Assembly: GCA_937997955.1 (NCBI GenBank) | Contig: CALLDR010000202.1 | Location: forward strand, 12,911-76,910 | DNA from: an uncultured Emergencia sp. | GTDB lineage: Bacteria > Bacillota > Clostridia > Peptostreptococcales > Anaerovoracaceae | DNA: 64,000 bases | Reading direction: 5' to 3' | Position numbers and translations under genes: made by a program | Shown here: positions 53,229 to 61,765 of the stretch, one piece after another | How the letters are laid out: each line of letters begins with the position of its first letter | Numbering within the stretch: position 1 is the stretch's first letter | Notes under the pieces: model-generated | Database searches by the model: none | The model's input: only the letters and a program-made list of their open reading frames with translations | What the model was told of the DNA's origin: nothing

Positions 53229-53258
53229 TTGTTCTTTTCGCTTAACTCGTGGTATACT
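53229..53258 (+). promoter_or_regulatory. Promoter of the aldo/keto reductase gene
   Basis: TTGTTC (53229-53234) and TATACT (53253-53258) are 18 bp apart, 48 bp before the ATG. Confidence 0.5.
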
Positions 53259-53306
53259 ATATAAATCAACGGTTAATCAAAATTCATCAATGATCAGGAG
53301 GAATCA

Positions 53307-54446
53307 ATGGAATACACGACTTTTAAAGAGATGAAAATTTCACGCCTGGGCTTCGGCACCATGCGTCTGCCGATGGATCAGGACGGAAAGATCGACTACG
53401 CCGCCGGCCAGGAGATGATGGACTACGCTCTGGCCAACGGCATCAACTACATAGACACCGCCTACAAGTACCACGACGGCGAATCCGAGAATTTTGTGGG
53501 CGCGGCCATCAAAAAACACCCTCGCGGCAGCTTTTATCTGGCTGACAAGATGCCAACCTGGCTCTGCAGCAGCGCGGAAGACGTAAAGGCCATCTTCAAC
53601 GATCAGCTGAACAAGTGCAGAACCGACTACTTTGATTTCTATCTGCTCCACAACATCGACGAGGAGAGCTACCCGAACATCGAAAAACTGCACATCTTTG
53701 ACCTTTTGAAGGAAGAGATCAAAGCTGGCCGCATCCGCCATCTGGGCGCGTCCTTTCACTGTGAGCCTGCTCTGCTCCGCCAGATCCTTACAGACCACGG
53801 CGACGACCTGGAATTCATTCAGCTGCAGCTGAATTACTTTGACTGGGAATATCAGGACGCCAAAGCCCTCCACGACGTGGCAGTCGAGTTTGACAAGCCG
53901 ATCATCGTCATGGAGCCGATCCGCGGCGGCATGCTGGCAAAGCCGATGAGCGACGAAGCCTGCGCTATCCTGGACGCCGCGGGCACTGGCGCCAGCTACC
54001 CGTCCTTTGCCCTGCGCTTTGTCGACCAGCTGCCAAACGTCTGCTGCACGCTGTCCGGCATGTCCACCCTGCCACAGATGGAAGAGAATATCCAGATCTT
54101 CAACGGTCCTGCCCTCTCCGATGCTGAAAAGGACGCCATCGACAAAGCCGTCAAGGCCCTTCGCGCCGACATTCTGATCCCATGTACCGGCTGCAACTAC
54201 TGCTCCGAATGTCCATCTGGCATCAAAATTCCAAAGATCTTCAGTCTGTACAACGATGCCGCGGTAAAGGGATTCCATTATATCTGGGGATCTCTGACCG
54301 GCATGTACAAAGAAGCAGGTCCTAACGCCGCCGACTGCATCGGCTGCGGCAACTGCGAATCCCACTGTCCGCAGAAGATCAAAATCATCGACCAGCTGAA
54401 AAAGATCGACGCCAAGTACGCGGAACTGGAAGAGCTGGGAGAATAA
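53307..54446 (+). CDS. Aldo/keto reductase with C-terminal ferredoxin domain
   Basis: 379 aa. Aldo/keto reductase barrel in residues 1-280 (SRLGFGTMRLP, YIDTAYKYHDGESENFVG with the catalytic Asp/Tyr, DYFDFYLLHN, and LGASFHCEP in place of the usual NFS). Then a [4Fe-4S] module with CTGCNYCSECPSGI and CIGCGNCESHCPQKI. Such fusions are common in anaerobes and probably take electrons from ferredoxin as well as NAD(P)H; the substrate is unknown. AGGAGG precedes the ATG. It is monocistronic, followed by two tandem repeat arrays. Confidence 0.9.
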   Translation: MEYTTFKEMKISRLGFGTMRLPMDQDGKIDYAAGQEMMDYALANGINYIDTAYKYHDGESENFVGAAIKKHPRGSFYLADKMPTWLCSSAEDVKAIFNDQLNKCRTDYFDFYLLHNIDEESYPNIEKLHIFDLLKEEIKAGRIRHLGASFHCEPALLRQILTDHGDDLEFIQLQLNYFDWEYQDAKALHDVAVEFDKPIIVMEPIRGGMLAKPMSDEACAILDAAGTGASYPSFALRFVDQLPNVCCTLSGMSTLPQMEENIQIFNGPALSDAEKDAIDKAVKALRADILIPCTGCNYCSECPSGIKIPKIFSLYNDAAVKGFHYIWGSLTGMYKEAGPNAADCIGCGNCESHCPQKIKIIDQLKKIDAKYAELEELGE

Positions 54447-54471
54447 ACAGCCAGCCGCGGCCTTCTCCGCT

Positions 54472-54585
54472 GGGCGACGGCATTTCGCTGGGGCAGCGAC
54501 TTCTTCGCCGGGCGATGGCCTTCGGCTGGAGCAACGATTTCTTCGCCGGGCGACGGCCCTCGGCTGGGGCAGCATGCGTCAGAAT
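54472..54585. repeat. 38-bp tandem repeat, three units
   Basis: Units beginning GGGCGACGGC at 54472, 54510 and 54548 (period exactly 38 bp) share GGGCGAYGGCCYTCGGCTGG followed by RGCARCGAYTTCTTCGCC. The last unit runs into the longer array that follows. Confidence 0.85.
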
Positions 54586-54594
54586 ATGCCTGCG

Positions 54595-55017
54595 GTTTCG
54601 TAAAATGCGACAGCTCACCTCTCAATACGAAACTTTACCGCAGGCGACTTGCCTGCAGTTTCGTAAAACGCGGCAGATCAGCCTCGAATACGAAACTTTA
54701 CCGCAGACAGCTTGCCTGCGGTTTCGTAAAACGCGCCAGCTCAGCTCTCAATACGAAACTTTTGCCGCAGGCGACTTGCCTGCGGTTTCGTAAAACACGG
54801 CATTTCGACGCTCAATACGAAACTTTGACCGCAGGCGATTCGATTCGGTTTCGTAAAATGCGCCAGATCAGCGCTCAATACGAAACTTTGACCGCAGACA
54901 GCTTGCCCGCGGTTTCGTAAAACGCGCCATTTCGACGCTCAATACGAAACTTTGACCGCAGACAGCTTGCCTGCGGTTTCGTAAAACGCAGCATTTCGAC
55001 GCTTAATACGAAACCCA
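54595..55017. repeat. 63/64-bp tandem array of palindromic units, about seven copies
   Basis: GTTTCGTAAAA recurs at 54595, 54658, 54721, 54785, 54848, 54912 and 54976, a period of 63-64 bp. Each unit contains GTTTCGTA...TACGAAAC (inverted repeat around a variable 23-24 nt) followed by CCGCAGGC-N4-GCCTGCGG, so the transcript of either strand would be a string of hairpins. Unit identity is high but not exact. The first three units keep a reading frame (21 codons each) but the 64-bp units break it, and there is no start signal, so it is non-coding. No spacers of CRISPR type and no cas genes. Confidence 0.88.
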
Positions 55018-55035
55018 GTCAAAACAGCTCTAAAG

Positions 55036-55106
55036 AAAAAGCCGCCGCGTTTCGTAAAGGATCCTAAAACGGGAAGATTTACGAAACCCCGGCGGCATCT
55101 TTTTAT
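55036..55106. terminator. Bidirectional terminator carrying the array motif
   Basis: GCCGCC (55041-55046) and GGCGGC (55091-55096) enclose GTTTCGTAAA and TTTACGAAAC; A/T runs flank both sides, so it can end the aldo/keto reductase transcript and that of tatD. The inner arms are the same words as in the array just upstream, which suggests the array arose from this hairpin or spread to it. Confidence 0.7.
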
Positions 55107-55933
55107 TTGATATTGTAAAACCGTTTGGCATTCTCGCAGGTGATCCGCGCGGTCTCCTCATAAGAGATCCCCTTCAGCTCCGCCACCTTGCGGGCCGTGT
55201 ATTCCACGTAAGGCGATTTGTTCCTTCTGCCGCGAAACGGCTCCGGCGTCAGGTACGGCGCGTCGGTCTCCACCAGCAGAAACTCGATAGGAATTTCCTC
55301 CACCACTTCTCTGGTCTTCCGGTTGTTCTTAAAGGTCACCGGCCCGCAGATGGACAGCGTCGCCCCCAGCTTCACGTACTGCTTTGCCAGCTCTTTGCTG
55401 CCGGAAAAACAGTGGAGCAGCACCCGGCAATCCGGCAAAGGCTGTCCGTCGGGGCCATATCTCTCTGGAAACCAGCTGCGGCGTTCCTGGGAAAACGCGC
55501 CTTCCTCCTTCAGAATATCCAGAGTCTCCTGATCCGCCTCCCTGCTGTGGATGGCGATGGGCATTCTCAGCTCGTTGGCCAGCTGAATCTGGCGGCGGAA
55601 CCAGTACCGCTGCACATCCCGCTCTGAATGATCGTAATAGTAATCCAGACCGATCTCCCCGATGGCCTGGACTTTGTCCTTCTTTGCCAGCCCTTTGAGC
55701 AGAACAAAGGTCTCCTCGTCCAGCGTCTTCGCGTCGTGGGGATGAACACCTACCGCCGCGTAGCACCACGGCCGCGACTGAGCGTCTTTGATGGCCTGCA
55801 GCGAGCTTGCCAGATCAAAGCCAATGTCCATGACGTAGGACACGTCGGAGCCCTCGATCTCATCCATCAAAGCCTGCCGATCCGCGTCGGTATAGTTTTC
55901 GTTATTCAAATGAGTGTGTGAATCAAACAGCAT
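55103..55933 (-). CDS. TatD-family metal-dependent hydrolase/DNase
   Basis: 276 aa amidohydrolase-fold protein. Metal ligands in MLFDSHTHLNNENY (HxH), the GEIGLDYYYDHSERDVQ Glu, PIAIHSREADQET and LLHCFSGS, and the final Asp in LVETDAPYLTPEPFRGRRN. TatD homologues are 3'-5' exonucleases acting in DNA repair and RNA turnover. GAGGTG precedes the ATG. It is often found behind metG in Firmicutes; here metG is 1.3 kb away on the same strand with DUF2500 between. The stop lies within the tail of the terminator. Confidence 0.93.
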   Translation of the reverse strand: MLFDSHTHLNNENYTDADRQALMDEIEGSDVSYVMDIGFDLASSLQAIKDAQSRPWCYAAVGVHPHDAKTLDEETFVLLKGLAKKDKVQAIGEIGLDYYYDHSERDVQRYWFRRQIQLANELRMPIAIHSREADQETLDILKEEGAFSQERRSWFPERYGPDGQPLPDCRVLLHCFSGSKELAKQYVKLGATLSICGPVTFKNNRKTREVVEEIPIEFLLVETDAPYLTPEPFRGRRNKSPYVEYTARKVAELKGISYEETARITCENAKRFYNIK

Positions 55934-56008
55934 AAAATCACCTCGTTTTCTGTCGTTTTATAGATTTTTATATAGGGTTGTTCAACTTCTTTGGCTGATC
56001 AAGCCTCT

Positions 56009-56422
56009 CTACATCCAGCTGTCGTCTGCGCTGCGTTCAAAGGATAAATACCGGCTTCCCTGAAAGGTCAGTTTTCCCCTGTCTCCCTCAGCCAGCATAC
56101 CGTATTCCGCGCCTTTGACGAAAAATTCCATGCGGTCGCCGCTTTCCACCTGAAAGGTTACATAATACCGGGTGGAGGTTGTCGTCGTGAACCCGTGCGC
56201 GCCGGTCGCGTCTCCGGCGTTCGCATGGCTATGATGCGAAACCTCTGTCCGTCTCGATACGACGCTCGCGTCGACTGTCAAGCGCGGCGACTGATTATTT
56301 TTATTCCAGGTGCCTACGCCCCTCACCGCTGTCACGACAAAAGTTCCGATCACCACTACGAACACGATTATGAACATAATGTCAAACACGGCAGGGCCGC
56401 CAAATCCATCACCTATAAACAT
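56009..56422 (-). CDS. DUF2500 family membrane-anchored protein
   Basis: 137 aa. N-terminal membrane span (AVFDIMFIIVFVVVIGTFVVTAV) and a DUF2500 beta domain: NNQSPRLTVDASVVSRRTEV, YYVTFQVESGDRMEFFVKGAEYGMLAEGDRGKLTFQGSRYLSFER. The middle contains a His/Thr-rich segment (HHSHANAGDATGAHGFTTTTST) typical of the family linker. The role is unknown. Same strand as tatD, 75 bp apart. Confidence 0.85.
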   Translation of the reverse strand: MFIGDGFGGPAVFDIMFIIVFVVVIGTFVVTAVRGVGTWNKNNQSPRLTVDASVVSRRTEVSHHSHANAGDATGAHGFTTTTSTRYYVTFQVESGDRMEFFVKGAEYGMLAEGDRGKLTFQGSRYLSFERSADDSWM

Positions 56423-57204
56423 CGTTTAAACCTCTCCCCTCTGAATCTCCTCGTGGATTCCTGCTCACAATCCTTCTGAATTGCATATCCGTTCCGAATT
56501 GCGCATCTGCCTTAAAATTCGCATCTGCTTTGAATCTCGCACCAGCGTTATGCCGGTTCTGGTTTTATTGTACCAAAGTTCTGCAGCAACCTCAAGAAAA
56601 AGTCTCACAGGGCCCAGAGCCGCTCAGTGAAAACTGCCGTCTGCAGATTTCATTGAAATATGTGAACCCGCTCCCCGGATATGAACTAAAGCTGCGGGCG
56701 GTGACGCGGGGCGGGCGCGGTCATGAGTTGATCATAGCGTGGTACAGGCACCGTCATGCCGCGCGGAGAGAACGACTATAAAAATGGATTTTGCGGCGAT
56801 TTATCACCTTTTTTCGTTTTTTCACGGAGAGATTGCCGCATTTATTTGTTTTTGCGACGACTGCAGCAGCGCGAGGAAAACACAGCGCAAAAAAACTTCC
56901 ATATCTGTTCACGAACTTGCAAGGGGCGATGTATAGTTTTTAAAATTTTATACAAAAAAGTTAATTTATCACATCTATTTCCGTCACAGCAAAGCTTCAT
57001 CGGAGCATCGGCAGGCTGAAACTTCTTTTGAGGTGGTAACCTGACCTGCACCCATGGCCCAATGCGTCGCAGTGAAGAAAAAATACTGCGATCTCTCCGC
57101 GAGATACGTCAAATCTAGCGAAAAACGTCGCAAATCAGTTTTTTGTTTCATATCTCGCCGCGCGGCACGACGAAAAACAACACAGCATGGCCGGGCGCGC
57201 CACA
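56423..57204. other. Gene-free region of about 800 bp
   Basis: Short frames exist on both strands but none has a ribosome binding site with family-like sequence. The first part is GC-balanced and may contain the DUF2500 promoter; from about 56880 it is A/T-rich. No repeats or tRNA-like folds were seen. Confidence 0.5.
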
Positions 57205-57249
57205 AAAAAACGCCCCGTTCCCCCTGCGAAAGAGAGATCAAGGCGTTTT
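57205..57249 (-). terminator. Terminator of metG
   Basis: AACGCC and GGCGTT arms with about 25 nt between, followed on the minus strand by seven T residues, 20 bp beyond the stop. Confidence 0.65.
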
Positions 57250-57267
57250 ATCAAATTCGATATTACA

Positions 57268-59196
57268 TCAGTCTACCACTACGCCGTCCTCAGCCACCGT
57301 CGTCATGATCTCGCATCTGTCGCCGTTCTCGGCAAACATGATCATGCCCTTAGATTCCAGGCCGCGCAGCTTGCGAGGCTTCAGGTTGGCGACGATAAGC
57401 ACTTTCTTGCCGACCAGCTCTTCCGGCTTGAAATCATCTGCCACGCCGGAGATGATCTGGCGTCTTTCAGTGCCCATCTTGATCTGGAATACCAGCAGCT
57501 TGTCGGCCTTCGGATGCTTCTCCGCCTTTTCGATCAGGCCTACCCGGAAGTCGATCTTGTCAAAATCGTCGTATTCGATCTCCGGCTTCAGCTCCAGAGG
57601 AATGTTTTCCTCTTCCGGCTCCGCCGCGCCGGCCTTCTGCATAGCGTCCAGCTCTTCCAGCTCCTTTTCGATGTCCAGTCTCGGGAAGATGGCGTCGCCC
57701 TTCTTCACCTGCTCCTGATACATCATGTCAAACTCAAAAGCGTCCTCCCAGACCACGTCAGCGTACCACAAACCCATCTGCTTTCTGATCTTGTCAGATG
57801 TGGTGTGCATGAACGGATGGATCAGGATGGAAATGATCCGCAGGGATTCCGCCAGATTGTGCAGGCAGGTATCCAGCTCCGGCTTTTTCGTTTCGTCCTT
57901 TGCCAGCAGCCAAGGCGTCTTTTCATCGATATATTTATTGGCTCTTCTCACCAGAACCCAGATCTCCTCCAACGCCATGTTGAACGCGAACTTGTCCATC
58001 TGCGCTTCCACCTTTGACGCAGCGCCGGTGGCGATGGCCTTCAGATCCTTGTCGATGTCATCTTCAGTGGCCGCTTCCGGAACGATACCGCCGCAGTACT
58101 TCTCGATCATGGAAGTGGTGCGGGAAACCAGGTTGCCCAGGTCGTTGGCCAGATCATAGTTCATTCTCTTCAGCATGACTTCATTGGTGAACACGCCGTC
58201 CTGCCCAAAGGTGTATTCCCGGAGCAGGAAGTACTTCAGCGCGTCGATGCCGTACCGATCGATCAGCTTCACAGGATCTACCACGTTGCCCTTGGATTTG
58301 CTCATCTTGCCGCCTTCCAGCAGCAGCCAGCCGTGGCCCAGAACGTGCTTTGGAATTGGAATATCCAGAGACATCAAAATCGCAGGCCAGATGATGGAGT
58401 GGAATCTGACGATTTCCTTGCCCACCAGGTGGACATTTGCCGGCCAGTACTTCTCAAAGAGCTCCGGCTCGTCAGGATAACCCAGAGCCGTAATATAGTT
58501 GGTCAGCGCGTCCAGCCATACGTAGATGACGTGCTTCTCATCGATCGGCACCTGGATGCCCCAGTCAAAGGTGGATCTGGAAATGCACAGGTCCTCCAGC
58601 CCCTGCCGGATAAAGCCAAGCATCTCGTTTCTTCTGGTCTCAGGCTCCAGGAAGTCGGTGTTTTCCAGCAGGTCGATCAGCTGATCCTGGTACTTGGAAA
58701 GCTTGAAGAAATACGCTTCCTCCTTGGCTTTCTGCACAGGTCTGCCGCAGTCAGGGCAGCAGCCGTCCACCAACTGGCTCTCCGTCCAGAAGGATTCACA
58801 CGGCGTGCAGTACATGCCCTCGTACTCGCCCTTGTAGATGTCGCCCTTTTCATACATTTTATTAAAGATGGCCTGTACCCGCTTCACGTGCCGGTCTTCC
58901 GTAGTCCTGATGAAATCGTCATAGGAAATCTCCATGGTCTCCCACAGATCCTTGATGCCTGCGACCACGCCGTCCACGTATTCCTGCGGAGTAACGCCCT
59001 TTTCCTCTGCAATCGTCTGGATCTTCTGTCCATGCTCATCTGTACCGGTCAAAAATCTCACGTCGTAGCCGGACAGCCGCTTGAACCGCGCCATCGCGTC
59101 CGCCATGACCGTGCAGTACGTATGCCCTATATGAAGGTTAGAGCTTGGATAGTAGATAGGGGTAGTAATGTAATAAGTTCCCTTTTTCTCACTCAT
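57268..59196 (-). CDS. metG: Methionyl-tRNA synthetase
   Basis: 642 aa class I synthetase that charges tRNA-Met. HIGH-type motif in PIYYPSSNLHIGHTY, zinc-binding Cys pairs CTPCESFW and CCPDCGRP, KMSKS in GGKMSKSKGNVVDP, helical anticodon domain, and a C-terminal EMAP-type tRNA-binding domain (FDKIDFRVGLIEKAEKHPKADKLLVFQI). I start at the ATG at 59196 (MSEKKGTYYITTP); upstream in-frame starts add 21 residues without similarity, although AAAGGA is 12 nt from the chosen ATG. No T-box leader is seen. It follows an MBL hydrolase gene by 84 bp. Confidence 0.95.
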   Translation of the reverse strand: MSEKKGTYYITTPIYYPSSNLHIGHTYCTVMADAMARFKRLSGYDVRFLTGTDEHGQKIQTIAEEKGVTPQEYVDGVVAGIKDLWETMEISYDDFIRTTEDRHVKRVQAIFNKMYEKGDIYKGEYEGMYCTPCESFWTESQLVDGCCPDCGRPVQKAKEEAYFFKLSKYQDQLIDLLENTDFLEPETRRNEMLGFIRQGLEDLCISRSTFDWGIQVPIDEKHVIYVWLDALTNYITALGYPDEPELFEKYWPANVHLVGKEIVRFHSIIWPAILMSLDIPIPKHVLGHGWLLLEGGKMSKSKGNVVDPVKLIDRYGIDALKYFLLREYTFGQDGVFTNEVMLKRMNYDLANDLGNLVSRTTSMIEKYCGGIVPEAATEDDIDKDLKAIATGAASKVEAQMDKFAFNMALEEIWVLVRRANKYIDEKTPWLLAKDETKKPELDTCLHNLAESLRIISILIHPFMHTTSDKIRKQMGLWYADVVWEDAFEFDMMYQEQVKKGDAIFPRLDIEKELEELDAMQKAGAAEPEEENIPLELKPEIEYDDFDKIDFRVGLIEKAEKHPKADKLLVFQIKMGTERRQIISGVADDFKPEELVGKKVLIVANLKPRKLRGLESKGMIMFAENGDRCEIMTTVAEDGVVVD

Positions 59197-59280
59197 TTTC
59201 AAAATCATTCCTTTCGTCTCCCCATCGAATGAGATGAGGTAGTTTCTACCTTTTAGCATACCATACTACCGCCGTCATAG

Positions 59281-60111
59281 TCAATACAAAGCTTTAAGGC
59301 TTTTCGCGAACAAAGGGTTTCCGTCCCAGGCTTTCAGTCCCGCCAGCTCTGCGATCTTTGACACTCTCGCGGCTTCGTCCAGCTGCGGCCAGGCTTTATC
59401 TACGTCCAAGGCGATCCGCCGCAGCCGAAGCAGTTCCTCTTTCCTGGCCTGCAGCGCGCAGGCCGCCTCCGGCCCTTCGCAGACCCGGTCCCACGCGGGG
59501 CATATCACCGCGGGCATTTGGCTGGCGATCTGGCCCAGCGCTTCCATGCTGTCCTGCCAGCTGATAAAGATCGGCTGATCGTCCCGGGCGGGAACAGCGT
59601 CGCCGGTGAAGATCAGCTTCTCTCCCTTTTGATGGAGCACGAAGGATAAATCGCCCATAGAATGACCTTTTGTTTCCATAACTTCCAGAAAAACGTCCTG
59701 CTCCATTGTCAACTTATCATCATTTTTCAGGTTCACATCTACCTTCACAGAATTGCCTGCCAGCCTGTAAAAATTCGGAATTGGACGGCATCGATACTGC
59801 AGATCGATGTCCTCAATCCAGGGCCGCTCCGCTGCCGAAGAGAAGATCCGGCAGTCGGTCCTCTCTTTGATGGCCCAGGCTCCGCCCATATGATCCGGAT
59901 GACTGTGGGTCAGGAAAATTCCCGCCAGCTCTTCCGGCCGGCGCCCCAGCTTCTCCATAAAATCAAAGATCACCCCTTCACTGCCGCTGACGCCGCTGTC
60001 GATGAGCCAGCACTGGCGGCCGGTAATCAGATACACGTTGACAAAACGCCTGACCTGTTCTGTCACAGAAAAATCTATGCGGATCTGATAAACATTCTCT
60101 CTTATCTTCAT
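59281..60111 (-). CDS. MBL-fold metallo-hydrolase
   Basis: 276 aa metallo-beta-lactamase-fold enzyme. Metal-binding THSHPDHMGGAW (HxHxDH) near residue 65, KGHSMGDLSFVL with the next His, and FTGDAVPARDD with the bridging Asp. N-terminus NVYLITGRQCWLIDSGVSGSEGV is typical of glyoxalase-II-like members. Substrate unknown. GGAGGTG precedes the ATG. An 18-bp operator-like palindrome (60184-60201) that also occurs before the neighbouring TetR gene lies 73 bp upstream, so this gene is the likely target of that regulator. Confidence 0.88.
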   Translation of the reverse strand: MKIRENVYQIRIDFSVTEQVRRFVNVYLITGRQCWLIDSGVSGSEGVIFDFMEKLGRRPEELAGIFLTHSHPDHMGGAWAIKERTDCRIFSSAAERPWIEDIDLQYRCRPIPNFYRLAGNSVKVDVNLKNDDKLTMEQDVFLEVMETKGHSMGDLSFVLHQKGEKLIFTGDAVPARDDQPIFISWQDSMEALGQIASQMPAVICPAWDRVCEGPEAACALQARKEELLRLRRIALDVDKAWPQLDEAARVSKIAELAGLKAWDGNPLFAKSLKALY

Positions 60112-60183
60112 ATCACACCTCCACGATGACGGCCCTGCTGTCCACGGAATCTTCCCGCAGGATCAACCCATGGCTTCTCCTTG

Positions 60184-60201
60184 TGCAAGTAATCGCTTGC
60201 A
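60184..60201. promoter_or_regulatory. TetR operator copy upstream of the MBL hydrolase
   Basis: TGCAAG-TAATCG-CTTGCA, the same as the site at 60837-60854 except for two central bases. The similarity extends into the following ACTTGCAC and GGAGAAGCC, so operator plus ribosome-binding region seem to be a copied segment. A vestigial ATG-GGT-TGA follows here. Confidence 0.68.
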
Positions 60202-60210
60202 TCAAAGGGT

Positions 60211-60239
60211 AAAAAATTCGGCGCATTTTGATCTGCGCC
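60211..60239 (-). terminator. Terminator of the TetR gene
   Basis: GGCGCA and TGCGCC form a 6-bp stem with an 8-nt loop, followed on the minus strand by GAATTTTTT; the stem begins inside the stop codon. Confidence 0.65.
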
Positions 60240-60820
60240 TATCTGCCGCCGATGCCTCTGACAAATACCCGGACGCTCTGCCGGATGTAATCGTCATCTG
60301 CCAGCTCTGTCAGGTCATCGCCAAAGGAGCCTTTTAAAAATACGAATCCGAAACACATGGACAGAAAGGCCATGGCCAGGTTTTCCGGCTCCGCCTCCGC
60401 AAGCTGCCCCCTTTGCTCCATTTGCCGGAAATAGGATAAAAGCACTTCTTTGCACAGCTTCGGCACCGCCAAGATGCCCGCCGCCGTGTCCTCAAACAGC
60501 TCCGGCGAGCGCAGCCCCATGGAGACCTTTACCATCTGCGGCGTCACCTTTTCCATATAGACCCGGGCAAACATGGTCAGGTCCTCCGTCACGTCCCCGC
60601 GCCAGGTGAAGTCCTCCTGCCGCAGGCCCGGATTCCATTGAGGCAGCGTCATAGCCGACAGCACGATGTCCTTCTTGCTCCTGAAGCGGCGGAAGATGGT
60701 ACATTCGTTGACCCCGGCCGCCCGCGCGATATCCTTGGTCGTGGCGGCTGTATAACCCCGCTCCATGATCAGTTCCATGGCTCCGTTCATGATCTTCATC
60801 TGAGTTTCATCAAAATTCAC
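60239..60820 (-). CDS. TetR-family regulator next to MBL hydrolase, GTG start
   Basis: 193 aa. Helix-turn-helix IMNGAMELIMERGYTAATTKDIARAAGVNECTIFRRFRSKKDIV near residues 8-52; C-terminal ligand domain with MSLRSPELFEDTAAGILAVPKL-like helices. I start at the GTG at 60820 (VNFDETQMKIM) with GGGAGAA seven bases before it; a TTG at 60841 would lie inside the operator. The promoter has the palindrome directly behind the -10 box, and the same palindrome precedes the MBL hydrolase gene. Confidence 0.87.
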   Translation of the reverse strand: MNFDETQMKIMNGAMELIMERGYTAATTKDIARAAGVNECTIFRRFRSKKDIVLSAMTLPQWNPGLRQEDFTWRGDVTEDLTMFARVYMEKVTPQMVKVSMGLRSPELFEDTAAGILAVPKLCKEVLLSYFRQMEQRGQLAEAEPENLAMAFLSMCFGFVFLKGSFGDDLTELADDDYIRQSVRVFVRGIGGR

Positions 60821-60836
60821 GCGGCTTCTCCCTTCG

Positions 60837-60883
60837 TGCAAGTGATTGCTTGCATTATATCACATCGTTCATGATGCTGTCAA
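60837..60883 (-). promoter_or_regulatory. Promoter and operator of the TetR gene
   Basis: TTGACA (60883-60878) and TATAAT (60859-60854) on the minus strand are 18 bp apart; TGCAAG-TGATTG-CTTGCA (60837-60854) starts at the last base of the -10 box, so bound repressor would block initiation. Confidence 0.75.
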
Positions 60884-60916
60884 GGACAATCACGGGGAGC
60901 CGCGCCTTTGGTTTAT

Positions 60917-60977
60917 CAAAAAAATATCGCCAATTTACGAAGAATCGCTTGAATAATCGCTTATCGTAAATTGGCGA
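60917..60977 (-). terminator. Terminator of the S-component/amidohydrolase operon
   Basis: A perfect 14-bp stem TCGCCAATTTACGA/TCGTAAATTGGCGA with a 23-nt loop is followed on the minus strand by A and seven T residues. Confidence 0.85.
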
Positions 60978-61045
60978 AAAGACAGTTTTCCTGTCCAGTA
61001 AAAGCTTTTATGGAAATGTTTACGCTGTATTTGTCAGTCGGCCTG

Positions 61046-61765
61046 TCATTTGTCCAGCCCGAAAAAGGCTGCAGCGTTATCATATAAAATTCTCTGGATG
61101 CCCTCTTCATCTACGCCGCTGACCAGCACCTTCTGCAGCTCCACAGAAGGGTCGTGGAACGGCGTATCGGTTCCAAACATGATTCTGTCATGGCCCACAG
61201 TCTCATAGGCTTCCCGGATCTTGGACGGCATCGGCATGCCGCTCATCTCCAGCCAGATGTTCGGATATTTCCGGGCCATCTTCAGCGCGGCGTCGATATA
61301 GACCCCGTGGCCGTGACCCATGTGGATCATCATGATTCTGACGTCTGGATGGCGCTCCGCCAGAAGACCGATCTGCCACGGCAGAGAGTACGGCGGATGG
61401 CCGCTGTGGATACAGACAGGAACCCCGGCTGACAGCGCTTTGTTCATGATCGGGTCCAGGGCCTCGCTGTCCGCGCAGTACGCGTGGCGCAGGGGCTGCA
61501 GCTTGACCGCCGCGAATCCCTGGTCAAAATAATGCTCCATGGAATCCACCGTGGCCTGATTCAGCGGGTTCACATAGACCGCGCCGACGATCCTTCCAGG
61601 GTATTTCTTCATCAGATCCAGTGTGACATCGTTGTCCTCATTACACAGCACCGTCTTCTCAATATCAAAGCGGTCCATCTGCGCGATCAGCTCTTCGCCG
61701 GTGATGCCTACGTTCGCCCAGCCGCCGGTATAACCGACATGGGCGTGTCCGTCTATGATCTTCAT
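61046..61765 (-). CDS. Amidohydrolase 2 family protein
   Basis: 239 aa metal-dependent hydrolase or decarboxylase fold. HxH in MKIIDGHAHVGYTGG, then VKLQPLRHAYCAD, VCIHSGHPPYSLPW, MMIHMGHGHGVY and MFGTDTPFHDP with the final Asp. The substrate cannot be inferred. Its ATG overlaps the stop of an ECF-transporter S component by 4 nt, so the enzyme probably processes what that transporter brings in, perhaps a vitamin-like or heterocyclic compound. Confidence 0.87.
   Translation of the reverse strand: MKIIDGHAHVGYTGGWANVGITGEELIAQMDRFDIEKTVLCNEDNDVTLDLMKKYPGRIVGAVYVNPLNQATVDSMEHYFDQGFAAVKLQPLRHAYCADSEALDPIMNKALSAGVPVCIHSGHPPYSLPWQIGLLAERHPDVRIMMIHMGHGHGVYIDAALKMARKYPNIWLEMSGMPMPSKIREAYETVGHDRIMFGTDTPFHDPSVELQKVLVSGVDEEGIQRILYDNAAAFFGLDK

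Noticed and set aside
53340..54575. Minus-strand frame of 411 codons opposite the aldo/keto reductase
   Set aside because: Shadow frame; the plus-strand gene has AGGAGG and intact catalytic and [4Fe-4S] motifs.
54515..54793. Repeat-containing protein gene across the tandem array (92 codons, plus strand)
   Set aside because: The frame survives only because the first units are 63 bp; later 64-bp units break it, and there is no ribosome binding site.
54595..55017. CRISPR array
   Set aside because: The period is 63-64 bp with nearly the whole unit conserved, there are no unique spacers of uniform length between identical short repeats, and no cas genes nearby.
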